Assembly: GCF_000512585.2 (NCBI RefSeq)
Contig: NC_089242.1
Location: forward strand, 992,001 to 1,056,000
DNA from: Kwoniella bestiolae CBS 10118
Taxonomy: Eukaryota > Basidiomycota > Tremellomycetes > Tremellales > Cryptococcaceae
Direction: 5' to 3'
Length of the DNA: 64,000 nt
This document shows, one piece after another, positions 12,395 to 23,081 of the stretch (position 1 is its first letter; the number at the start of each line of letters is the position of its first letter). The position numbers and the translations under genes were made by a program. The notes beneath the pieces were generated by a model that saw nothing but the letters and a program-made list of their open reading frames with translations, was not told the DNA's origin and made no database searches.

Positions 12395-13253
12395 AGGTAA
12401 TAGAACTGTAATACTGTATCTCAATATGAGTGGGATTGACAATGGACATTGACTATGTATCGTCAAAAGATAGAATAATGAGCTTTTAAAGTCGTATGAA
12501 TGGAACTTCTTCCAAACTTCGAAATGCGGATCACGTCATACTTACCCCAAGTGTTACTGATAGAATGTTGAGTTGTCTTTAAGCTTTATACTGCGGCTTC
12601 TTCACCTCAATCGTTTGGTGACTGATCGAGTACTCACTTCGTGGGGGCAAACAAGTCTGACGTGGACGTAACTTCTTAGCAGTCTTACACTAGCGAAAGG
12701 TCCTTCGTCAACTCTCGAGCTTCATTGTGTATGGATGTACATCTATCCCCAGCTTGACAACGACCTAGACTTATGATCAATGGCCCCTCCCATGTCGATA
12801 TTAGACGTGAAAAAGTTTTCCATCGGATAGGTTCGTTCGAGCACACCCACCCCTCCTCGCAATTGAACACGACATACTACCACAACAAAGGACGATCCTG
12901 CCATAAAGGTGCACTTTTTCACTGCTCCCTGAACACATACGGAGCAGACACATATGACACAAATGGAATGTCGAGGACAAAGGATATTCCTTTCATCGAT
13001 ATCTTTCCTTTCCCAATTATAGGTTGATCAGGAATGACTCCTGGTCTCCGTCATGGTAGAGGTCGCAATCATGTGCGATATGCTCCATATGATTGGGTCG
13101 ACTTGGAACAAACACATAGAGCTCAAGGCTGGATGGTGCGTTTCTCTCAGCTCCATCTATTTCCATACACTAATCGCAGCAAGGTTATCCATTTATACTA
13201 ACTTATCGTAGAACAATACAGTACTTTGTGACTAACATCCAATATAGTAAACG
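12395..13253. other. Region between lectin-like copies 1 and 2
   Basis: 859 bp. Nothing convincing except a possible short spliced ORF at 13034-13135 plus 13212-13235 (41 codons) that ends 18 nt before the start codon of copy 2; it may be a leader ORF of that transcript. Confidence 0.35.
13034..13235 (+). CDS. Possible short spliced upstream ORF (41 residues)
   Basis: ATG at 13034 opens 34 codons including RHGRGRNHVRYAPYDWVDL and ends at a donor GTGCGT (13136). A 76-nt intron with acceptor CGTAG joins seven more codons and a stop at 13235. I do not recognise the peptide. It lies just ahead of the second lectin-like gene, so it could be a spliced upstream ORF in its leader, a separate microprotein, or chance. 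The composition (Arg, Tyr, Trp) looks less random than most short ORFs here. Confidence 0.25.
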
Positions 13254-14016
13254 ATGTTCTCCAGATTCGTACTCTTCTCTCTATTCTCTACCCTCGCTCT
13301 GGCGTCCTACATCCCTTTGGCCACTCGAGACGAAGGCACTCAAATCAGCGACTTCAGGTCAGTTTCCAACCCCGGTTTATGCATCACCAACCAGTGGTCC
13401 AACGACGTCGAGATGACAGGATGCGGAGTTGAGGGAAGTTCTCCCCAGGCAATGCAAAGATATACATATATATTTGGCCAATCAGCTCAAATCAGGAGGC
13501 ACTCGATAGTGAAGGACGTAGATACACAAGATTGTCTGGACGCAGGTGATGATGTCTCCAATGGTAGTGGTATTACCGTGCAGAGCTGTGAAGAGGGCAA
13601 GGGGTCTCAGATGTTCAAAGTGGGAAGGTCGGACAGTTCGGAGGACGACCAACATAATTTGATGATTGCCATTGGGAGTGGGGACAGCCAAAGTGAGCTC
13701 ACAAATCGTTCATTCCTGCTGAACAGCCATTTTCATTGGACCCCAGTGTAACTCAGGGGATGAGAGGTGATGCTAAGTTGCAGTAGTGCTGATGATTGCT
13801 TTTGTAGAATACTGCTTGGACGTCGAGAAGGACAGCACAGGCTCGTGGTCGAACCCATTCGGATATGAGAAGGAACTACAGGCTTGGGAATGCCATGCAC
13901 CTGATCATCCCGATGCTGCCCAGGTGAGTCAATCTTTTTTGAAGTGCACTGAGCTTGGTGACTGATTGTGTGCATGCTCCCCCCCCCCCAACTAGCAATA
14001 TTTCAATCTGGTTTAA
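13254..14016 (+). CDS. Secreted ricin-B-type beta-trefoil protein, copy 2
   Basis: 191-residue paralogue of the gene at 11656, exons 13254-13692, 13808-13923 and 13996-14016. Signal peptide MFSRFVLFSLFSTLALASY is followed by the three Cys-containing blocks: LCITNQWSN...MTGC, DCLDAGDDVSNG...QSC and YCLDVEKDS...WECH. Introns fall at the same sites and phases as in copies 1 and 3 (phase 1 before block three, phase 0 before the last few codons). The last intron carries an 11-base C run just before its acceptor. The C-terminus is very short (QYFNLV). Probably secreted and glycan-binding, by fold; no ligand can be inferred. Confidence 0.85.
13979..13989 (+). repeat. Poly-C tract in an intron
   Basis: Eleven consecutive C bases lie 6 nt before the acceptor of the last intron of lectin-like copy 2, where a mixed pyrimidine tract would be expected. 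Confidence 0.9.
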
Positions 14017-14715
14017 ATCGGACCAAGGCGGGTTGAGAGGCGAACGATGCTGATTGATGACTATAACTCGGAGCCCGATATCATTCCTGTATTGTATATA
14101 TCCAGCCATAGAGCATGCATGTCCACAGGACAAGTCCCTTAGGTTTTTCTCTATCTGAACGCCTTGGGCATTTTGCCACGGGGGTGTTGCATCTACTGCC
14201 TTCGCATCCGCCTCGAGTAGGTGTGGAACCTCTCACTGATGTACAATCACCTCCTTCCTTGATGCTACATGCTATTCTGTGTAATAGATCTACTCCTAGT
14301 GGCAATCACCAATCCTCAAAAAGGGTGCGAAAGATTTTACCTTTCATTGATAATTGCGCTTCCCCCGTCCGGTCTACTTGATCAGCAGAATGAAGAGATT
14401 GATGGCAAGCACGAGGAATCAATGGAGTTCCTTCAATCAACACCCCCTCGAGGACTGGATGCACGAAATGGAACGCAATGATATGTACTTTCTTTTGATA
14501 GTCAGGCGGTGTCGTACGAGCCTTTGAAGGCGCTCTGACATTGACACTCACAATACAAACCCTACATACGCCATTCTCAGTGTCGAACAAGTTCGATTTC
14601 ATCTACTTCGCACTATTAATATCGATATCAAAGAACCAAGAAATACAACTTTCGACAAATCAAACCAGACACATACTCAAGTTATTTCGTCACTTGCATC
14701 TCACCCTAGACAGAG
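14017..14715. other. Region between lectin-like copies 2 and 3
   Basis: 699 bp with no supported gene. It should carry the terminator of copy 2 and the promoter of copy 3; I see no clear TATA box. Confidence 0.4.
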
Positions 14716-15468
14716 ATGTTCGCCAAACCCCTCTTTTTCTCACTTTTCACCCTCTCTCTCACTCAAGCTTTGCATCTCCCGTTGCTGGCTCGGAATGAAG
14801 TAGACCGAGTCGAGATCTTCCAATCTTCGCTTTTAGATCTCCACATATGCGTTACAGAGCAAAATGGCGGTTCAGACGCTATCGCACTATCGATCTGTGG
14901 AGATGGCTCCGCACAGCCTCACCAAAGGTTCTCGTTCAACGAGTATGGGAAAGGACCCATCGGGAATGGAGATGGAGAGTGTCTGGATTCCGGGGAGAAC
15001 GTCTATAACGGTGTGAGATTCAATTTCGTCGATTGTGAAGAAGACAAGCAATCTCAGGTTTTCAGGATTGATGAGAAGGAGGGAGGAGAGTTCATGGTTA
15101 AGAATGGGAATGAGGAGAGTGAGTCGATTGGGATTTCTTCAAAGCTCTTCTTTCCTTGACCAGCTGCTTCCGCTAAGAGGGGATATATCACCTTTATTTG
15201 TTGTGGCTGACTGCGTGATTATTAGAATACTGCCTTGACGTCGAGAAAGATAGTCAACCTGGTGGACCTAACAAGCCGTATGGATATCAAAGGAGATTAC
15301 AAGCTTGGGAATGTCATGAGCCCGAACATCCAGATATCAAGCAAGTGAGTACATCATACCTCTGTCTTATCAGGTGACCGAATCAGCAGGCTCTGGGAGA
15401 GAGCTGATCAGTTGAGGCCCCGATCTTAGCAATATTTCAGATACTTTGTTGAGCATGATAGCAAGTAA
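14716..15468 (+). CDS. Secreted ricin-B-type beta-trefoil protein, copy 3
   Basis: 186-residue third member of the tandem array, exons 14716-15118, 15226-15344 and 15430-15468. Signal peptide MFAKPLFFSLFTLSLTQALH shares its first four residues with copy 1. Blocks: ICVTEQNGGSD...SICGDG, ECLDSGENVYNG...VDCEED and YCLDVEKDSQPGG...WECHEPEHP. The third block is the most conserved of the array and nearly matches copy 2 (YCLDVEKDS). The C-terminal tail (RYFVEHDSK) is longer than in copy 2. Intron positions are identical to the other copies, so the array arose by tandem duplication of a whole three-exon gene. Confidence 0.85.
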
Positions 15469-15815
15469 TTTACAGTGCGCGGTGATGACTCGCAGTGAAT
15501 CAACTGGACTCTTGCGCTTCTCCATTGCCTCATACCTGTCTTTACCCTTTTGTTAAGCTCCATGCATGCATGTTAATTAATCTCATTGACTTGCTCTATA
15601 AATCTCGGCTGAAGTCAATTGAGTCACCCATGTCTTGATGATGTAATACGAACGTCCGGGTATATCGGAATCCCGACTCGAACACTTCGTTTCGACTTGA
15701 TCTGTTGGTCCTCTTGTAAATCCATTCATCTGCCCCCACATATATATATATATATGTATACGTACATAGGATCATTGCCCCTTCAGTCACGCTATAACAT
15801 CATCTGCATATCAAG
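15469..15815. promoter_or_regulatory. Region upstream of the methyltransferase gene
   Basis: 347 bp between lectin-like copy 3 and the methyltransferase. The only notable element is an alternating TA run at 15740-15755. Confidence 0.45.
15740..15755 (+). repeat. TA dinucleotide run upstream of methyltransferase
   Basis: Alternating A/T run about 60 nt before the ATG at 15816. Its position suggests it doubles as the TATA element of that gene. Confidence 0.7.
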
Positions 15816-16693
15816 ATGTCTCTCTCCCCCAACCCAGTCATAGCCCCATCTCATATCCTCCAACTCCTCGATCGTCTCCATGCCGAATCGCTAGAACAGG
15901 AATCTCAAATCACCGCAGGGAGATTACGCAACAAAGTGGGATTTGACGAGTTCATGCGAGATAAATTTATCGCTCTGGATCAGGATAAATGCCAGTTTGT
16001 GTATCAGACTTGTCTATCTATCAGAGCGAGGAATGTCGTTGAGGTGGGTCCAGTCGAATCGAACTTCCTTCTTCCTGTGCCATACCCCTTTGGTCGGAGA
16101 TTGTTGAGTGCTGATGTTGATGTCATACTACAGGCCGGCACCTCATACGGCGTTTCAACAATCTACCTATCCCTCGCTCTTGCCCGATCATCCAAAATGT
16201 ACGGACACCAACCAAGTAAAGTCATAGCGACAGAGTTTGAACCTGCCAAAATTGCCCAAGCCAAAAAATACTGGAACGAGTGCGGAGAGGATGTGGAGCG
16301 TCTGATCGACTTGAGGGAGGGGGACCTGTTGGAGACGTTGAAGGTGGATTTACCTGATAAGGTGGATCTGCTATTATTGGATAGTAAGTCTTCTGTATTT
16401 AACATATTCCTCATCAACATCTGAATCTGTCGAAGCACTTGTATTCCTACTATTGTAGCTGATGTCTCAATTTTGCATCAGTCTGGTCTCCCCTCGCTCT
16501 ACCCACTCTGAAGATCGTTCAACCCAACCTCCGTCCCGGGTCAGTAGTCATCACAGACAACATCACAGGTTCGGCAGATAGGTACAAGGATCTTATAGAA
16601 TATCTGAATGATCCCTCGAACGGGTTCAGTAATACCACTGTACCGTATAGCAAGGGATTAGCAGTCAGTGTGTATTTGGGAGGAAGATCATGA
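15816..16693 (+). CDS. Class I SAM-dependent O-methyltransferase-like protein
   Basis: 229-residue Rossmann-fold methyltransferase, exons 15816-16043, 16134-16383 and 16482-16693. An N-terminal helical region is followed by the SAM-binding motif I, EAGTSYGVSTIYLSLAL, which spans the first intron. Then come motif II with 'KVIATEFEPAKIAQAKKYW', the acidic 'EGDLLETL', the post-motif strand 'KVDLLLLDIWSPLALPTL' and 'LRPGSVVITDNITG'. This pattern fits small O-methyltransferases acting on a soluble substrate, which cannot be named. There is no signal peptide or membrane segment. It is convergent with MSH6 (236 bp between stops). Confidence 0.85.
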
Positions 16694-16929
16694 TTGGTGA
16701 CAGAGGGTTATAATCGTGCGACTCGCATGAACTTGTCACCTGCACATGATATATTTAAATGCATAAATGATTCGTCAACATGAAAATGAACGAATGATAG
16801 AGATACGAATGGTTTCCCTCGGTTATTCGAAACTACTGATATGCTATATACAACTAAACGATCTCACGACATCAATACACACCAATATATCAGGTAACAG
16901 AAACGTCTCATATCATCCACCAACCCAAC

Positions 16930-19900
16930 TCAACTCATCTCGTACCTCCCGATACATTCTCTGATCACTTCCATCTGTAGCCCCACCTCCGCTTTCGTCC
17001 GATCACTCTCCCTTATAATCCCATTAACGAGTCTCATCAACCACGCGAAATCGGCTTGACCGGGGATAGGCAGGGACGATTTCCTCTTCTGGTCCAGCTT
17101 CACCTTGAAATCATTGAAGAACTGATCAGAGACTGATTGAGCTCTGAGCACCACTTCTCTCGGTACACCCGCCATATGAGCAACATCTAACACACACCAT
17201 CAGCATACTGACAAAGTAGATCAGAGGGGTACAACTCACGGGTACCGTGACTGCTCTCGGCTACTCCTGGAATCAATTTATAGAGGAAGACGACTTGTTG
17301 AAGCTCATCATCCACGTGAGTTTGCATATGCATCTTCCGGATATTCGGATGGTACGTGAAGTCGTCCGTAAGCGAGCCGTAATGAGTCTGTGATTGGATT
17401 TGGGTGGCATTAGCTTATGTTTTCCGTCTTCATGCACGACTTAGTAATGAGAGCTGAGACGCACCGCGAAGAACCCTAATGGCAAAGTATGAGTAGCCAG
17501 TTGATGTAACACTGCTCCAGCGATAGCCATTCCATCGTATGTCGAGGTACCTCGACCGAGTTCTGTGATTGACATGAGCTACTGCCGCGGATCACCAATA
17601 ACACATGGGCAACTCACCATCAAGAATAACCAACGACTTGGGTCCACCATCTCTAAGAATTTTGGCACATTCGTCTAATTCCACCTTGAACGTCGAAGCG
17701 CTTGCGAACATGTCTACAAATACATCAAATCGGTTCAGCCTTGACTCGACACTCGGAAAGATTGAGCTCGCGCAGATTGCACAACGGAGAGTGAGAGTTG
17801 AAAAGGGTAAACTCACTATCATAAGCACCCATCCTAGTTTGAATCCTATCAACAGGGCTCAGTCTAGCCTTGGTCGCAGGTACGTAACACCCAAGTTGAG
17901 CAAGTATAACACCAGCAGCCGTCATTCGCAACAACGTAGATTTCCCAGCCATATTCGGACCAGTCAACAGTACTTGTCTAGCCTCGGTCTCTCCCAGCTT
18001 GACATTATTGGGTATGAATTCTCCTTTCAAATTGAGAGACATGGAGGGGTGTCGGAGATCTTCGAAGTCCACAAATGCAGACGCGGAATCGACAAAGTCA
18101 GGTCGACATTTAGGTTCATCCATGTCCAATGACGCTTTGGATAACGACACCAGACAGTCCAGTTCAGCAATGACACTATGGATCCGACGAGTCAGCTTTG
18201 ATTTTTCCTCTTCTAGTGGTGAGAGAACCCCACCGGACAGTCTTGAGCCAGACAGCTCGATCTTTATCAAACTCCGCTAACAGCCTCTTGTAAAACTCCC
18301 CCCTGCAGGTATTGGCGATTTCTCGAGCTTCCTGGATCTCGTTTTTGAGTTTCAACAGTTGAGGAGTATAGTATCTCGTAAAGTTCTGTTCATAATGGAT
18401 GAAATCTCAGTCGTGCCATCCGAGTCTATGTGGATGCGATAGTCCCTCACCTTCGTTCCACTCTGTTTGATCCAGTGATTGGGTGCCTTGATCTTAGCGG
18501 AAATCTCTATCTGGAAAATCTCCTTGGCTCCTTGCGCGCTATGCCAGAAATCGATCTCGGTTTTTCTGGAGTAGGTTGCAGCCATGTTGCCAAGTCAGTG
18601 TCAATCTTTCAATGATCAGAACCCGAACAACTTACTTCAAATTTAATTCTTTTCTAGCCTTTTCCAACAACTCATTCAGACGACCAGTGATCTCTTCCAC
18701 GACTGCATCCGCAGAATCACATTCTTCGTCTGCACCAGGTTGAGGTAAAATCGAGACAGTTTTGTCTAAATCGCGCAGACGTCAGCGAGTCCAGGTATTG
18801 TATGGATACGATCCAACTCGACTCAACTCACCACCTCTCTCAACCACATACATCGACTGGATATGTCCAACATGAGCGGACAAGTCGGGTGCAGATCGAA
18901 GAAGACCAGCTACGCTCGGCGAGTTGAAGGTCTCTGCGACGGTACGTAATCTTTCGATACCATGCTGTAAAGCTTCGAATGTCTGTACGATATCATCAGT
19001 ACGATCCTCTCCATCCTCCAACAGGTTTTGCTCACTTCGATCACGTGGAGAAACTTGCTCTCCTTTTCATTTCCAGCATGGATACGGGATATCAAACGCT
19101 AAAGGCAATCGTCAGCTCAGAGATGTGTATGCAAAGTAGAAGCCAACTCACCTCCAGGTCTGGGATCCCTTTGCACAGTGAAACAAACTCGCTCGGGAAG
19201 GATGTCTCGTTGTTCATGAGATCTTCAACCGCGTCAAGTCTACGGGAATGATCAGCTGGGCACCTACCGATTCTTTCGAACCAGCTCACCTATCGTTTAT
19301 GGCTTTAGCATCTCGTAAAGGAGCAGTGAGCCAGATGCGGAAGAGTCGTTTGCCTAAGTCAATGTTCATTCATGTTAGCGATAAAGTCACTGTTCTTTTC
19401 TTAAGCGGAGATGCACTCACCAAAAGGGGTGATACACCTTTGAAGCAAATCCAGCAACGTCCCTTCTGTTCCACCTTCACCGTTGACCAGCACCTACGAT
19501 CAATATATCAGTCAGCACCACCCTTCAACTAATGTTACAAATACACTCACCTCCATATGAGCCAAGGTCTGACCGTCCAGCACCAGACTCTTCCCTTCTT
19601 TGATCGGATCATACACATTGAAGTTACTCTGAGACACCAGATCCTTGTCCAAAGATAAACTTCGAAGGTAAAATAACAGTCCACCGAGAGCTTCCATAGC
19701 AACTTTGTTGTCCTGGTACTGGACGATAGCGTCGGGCAAAGGCGGTTTCCCATCTGCTAATTCCTGCTCGTCGAAAGCGAAGAACTCAGATAACTGATCA
19801 AGGGTTTCTTCAGCCGAACAAAACTCCTTTCCTTCTTTGAAAGATTGCCATTGGGTTGAAGATGGAAGAATATTCCTAAGCATTCGAGTGGTGTTGACAG

Positions 19901-22104
19901 ACAAGTTGCCCTAGACACAGTTCTGATCAGCTGTAATCCTGACAAGGCAGTGAACTCAACCCACCTTGGCATACACCAGTTCCCTCGGTCTGATTTGACG
20001 GAACATCGTTTCCAACCTCGTTCGACAAACATCATCTTCGAAAGCACTCAGGTCGAAAGATCCGGTCGAAGCGTCCAATGTGCATACTCCGAAGGCGGAA
20101 ATGCCATCCAAATCAGAGACGAATTCCTATAACAAGCGAGGATCAGTTGAACACCCTATGTAGTCACAGTGCCTTAGCTGTACCACACACCTTGATGGAG
20201 ACACAATGGTTCGCGTCATCACTACTCAGATAAGCCCCATCGACGATCGTCCCGTTCGTGAACACTTGGCGTAGTTCTCTGTTCACGATTTTAGGTTCGT
20301 TGCTATCCTTTCTACCATTGCCTTTGTTTCGAATTTGCATCCTGATCACACAATGAACAGTCAGCACCATCTGCCACTTTGCTGCTTGATGCAATACGGG
20401 ATAGAGTGGTGGCTTACCCGATGGCGGTCTCGGCTTGCTCCACTATTCCTACTTTATAGCCTGCTCCCAAAAACTTGTGAATCCAGAATTGCAGTGATTG
20501 TTCCGGTACACCAACCTAAAAGAGGGACATCCGTCAACACCAAGCCAATTGCCCATGCGACAACTGAACCTGTGAAAGCAGAGATAAACTTGCCATCTTC
20601 ATCTTGACTCTATCCGTTAACTTCAGATCAAACTCCTGATGCCCAATGGCCGCATCGTTCTCATACAACTCGTAGAACTTGCCCTTTTGGAAGAACAGGA
20701 CAGTATCGAAATGATCTTTCTTGATTTCCCAAAATTGCGCTTCAAAGGCTGTAAAGACATCTGCTTTCTTATTCTGAATATTGAATTTTGCTTTTGGGAT
20801 TGCGACGGTCCGTTTATCGTAGTCTGGATGATCGGGGCGATTTCCATCTTTATCCCTGAGGTTTTTTGGCTCCAGGAAGTCAAAGGCTGATTCCGCCGCC
20901 CTTTGTTGCTCTTTAGCCACTATCTTGGATCTCTCAGACTCGGTCAAGAACATGTGATTGGAATCGTTGGATTGTAGCGGAGTTTCGGCACCGTCCGTCT
21001 GAGAGTTGTTGTGGTTGACGAGTGGGCGGGGTCCAGGTCGAGAAATTGAGGATGATGCCTCGGCAGTAGAAGTGTTGTTGTACCATGATGTCGTAGGTTT
21101 TTTCGGCGCAGGCTTGGGAGCGACAAAGCCTTTCTTGGGAGCAGCTTTTTTCTTTACTGGCTCAGGGGAAGCGGAGAAGGCAGAAGGAGAGCGGGAGATG
21201 ATCGAAGCGTCGTATTCGTCGGCGGCAGCAGCTAAGTATCGAAATTTTAGCTTCCACCAACCGAACTTGTTGTTCTTGTTAACGGAACTCACCCATTGCT
21301 GCATCGTCAGCTTCGTCAAAAACGAAGTCATCTCCATCCGAATCTTCCTTGAGACTCTTCCTGGGTTTCCGACCTGATGAGGAATAGTCAGCTACCTTCG
21401 CACTCGAAGCTGTTGGAAGATATCACCACATGTGACTTACCTGATTTGGCCTTCGAGATGACTTCTTCCTCCGATCCCTCAGAGTCAGACTCCACGTACA
21501 TTACCTTCCTCTTGGCTCTTCGTCCCTATATATCAAAGATAAGCTGTGCAGCTCTTGTAAGATGGCAAAGCAAGAATATGACACTCACCATCTTGATTGG
21601 AGATCCATCTGCTTCAACTTCTCCCCCATCATCCATCTCAACATCCCCATCCACCTGTATCGCATTCCTCCTTCCATCTCTCCCATTCGAATCGGTCTTC
21701 GCAGATGACGGTCCAGACTCGGGAGGCGGAGTGAGTTCATCTTCACTCTCTACAAAATTGTTCTTCCTCCCAACTAACGGACTGGATTTGGTGACGAGAT
21801 CCTTTCCTTGGGTGGTCCGTACTACAGGTGAGCTGGCTGGACCAGCAGCAGCAGTCGAGGAGGGCCTTCTGATTCCATTGTTTGCTGTGGCAGGGGAGGA
21901 AGTGGGATTGGTGGAAGGCGGTCTGGGACCAGGTTTGGGTGCTCCGAAGAATGATGCTAAGGTTGCTTGCTTTGTCCTGCCAGACATGACTCCTCGTCAA
22001 TAGATATTACACACGGTGAGAGTGCGAAAAGACACAGAGACAGACATGGATACATACGCTTTGGCATCTTTCGGTGTTGCTCCCTCTGGCTTTGTCTTTG
22101 CCAT
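16930..22104 (-). CDS. MSH6: DNA mismatch repair protein Msh6
   Basis: MutS homologue that pairs with Msh2 (MutS-alpha) to recognise base mismatches and small loops. Twenty-two exons (22058-22104, 21589-21976, 21441-21525, 21293-21373, 20594-21231, 20418-20515, 20191-20341, 19965-20126, 19551-19910, 19421-19493, 19290-19353, 19152-19239, 19036-19098, 18832-18982, 18636-18765, 18451-18565, 18234-18385, 17817-18175, 17618-17713, 17465-17562, 17240-17387, 16930-17186) encode 1267 residues. The N-terminal tail has a PCNA-binding box, QATLASFF, near residue 18. Then come the mismatch-wedge motif GKFYELYE (the Phe-x-Glu that separates Msh6 from other MutS proteins), 'GKRLFRIWLTAPLRD', Walker A TGPNMAGKST (about 1020-1029) and Walker B LVILDELGRGTST. 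Intron 5 uses a GC donor. Divergent from RNR2. Confidence 0.95.
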
Positions 22105-22241
22105 TTTGACCAAGTCTGATCACTTCTACTGTCAAGTTGGAAGTAAGACGTAAGGAGTGATGACGTTGAGAAGCGATGAGTGTGTCGATAACGATAGTTG
22201 ACTATCGGCCGGATAATCTAATCAACCTCGAGAAGGAAAGA

Positions 22242-22255
22242 ACGCGTTGACGCGT
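22242..22255. promoter_or_regulatory. Two adjacent MCB-like ACGCGT sites
   Basis: ACGCGT at 22242-22247 and again at 22250-22255, two bases apart, 138 bp upstream of the MSH6 start codon. ACGCGT is the Mlu I cell-cycle box bound by MBF at G1/S in ascomycetes. Function here is inferred. Confidence 0.55.
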
Positions 22256-22837
22256 TTGATCAATGGTACTCGTGAAGACGTGAAGGAAAAGTAATGTTCT
22301 CGATTGATTGGAAGCGCAAGTGGATGAAAGTGGAAGTCGGCCGATTGAATCGGAAGTATTCGTGGGAATGCTTGTCAAGAAATCGTCACGGTTGAGTGCA
22401 GTTGAATCAACTCTACTCTCTTAGGATCTAGGTTGAACGATGGCGTTGTTAGATTACGATAAAACCCATAAGATGTGAACATTGCGGTAAGGAAAAAGGA
22501 CGAACTACGAGGTGGATGATCGGACATGAACAGTGTGAGCATGAACCTCCACCATCGCGTAGTGCACCTGCTAACCCATGTGTTCCTGGTTCAAATGCAA
22601 CCAAACAGATGATAATATGGGATAAACAACTCCACATCATGCTAAAATGACCTGATAATCCCAAAACAAATCCAAATCATGGTTGACGTGGATGATCTCA
22701 ATCGGATTTTCACGGTAATTTGTGGTATATCACGTGACAATTTGTGTTTCTTACCAGCCTCTCAGCCATTTATCGCGTCTTTTTGTGTGAGCAGATGGAA
22801 CATTACCTGAACGCGAAGTGACTAAGTGGATCAATGG

Positions 22838-22843
22838 ACGCGT
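22838..22843. promoter_or_regulatory. MCB-like ACGCGT site near RNR2
   Basis: ACGCGT 239 bp before the RNR2 start codon, with a related ACGCGA at about 22810-22815 and the TATA box 81 bp downstream. It fits G1/S control of ribonucleotide reductase, which is known in other fungi. Confidence 0.5.
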
Positions 22844-22923
22844 CGTTTATTTATTTCTGTTACGCTATGTCACCATCATCCAACATTACTTGTCCTGAGT
22901 AGAGACCATCAAGATCATAGACA

Positions 22924-22930
22924 TATATAA
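22924..22930 (+). promoter_or_regulatory. TATA box of RNR2
   Basis: TATATAA 152 nt before the RNR2 ATG, followed by a C/T-rich leader (cttcttctct runs) typical of highly expressed fungal genes. Confidence 0.6.
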
Positions 22931-23081
22931 GACCTATTCTCTAACCGAAACATTTCTTCCTTCTTCTCTCTCTTCTCTTCTCTTCTTCAAGTACAATACT
23001 TTCCATCCATCAATATCGTTGAACGATCTTGACTCCATCTTCTCATCCCTTACTTGATCTGCTACTGCTACTACCATCACC

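Larger units (their letters stand above)
22105..23081. promoter_or_regulatory. Shared MSH6/RNR2 upstream region
   Basis: 977 bp between the divergent starts of two DNA-metabolism genes. It contains three ACGCGT hexamers and one ACGCGA, and an RNR2-proximal TATA box followed by a pyrimidine-rich leader. Confidence 0.6.

Noticed and set aside
12773..13027. 84-codon plus-strand frame before lectin-like copy 2
   Set aside because: No signal peptide, no recognisable motif and no splice context linking it to a neighbour.
22560..22620. Sequence GGTTCAAATGC resembling a tRNA B box
   Set aside because: No matching A box, acceptor stem or anticodon arm could be folded around it on either strand.
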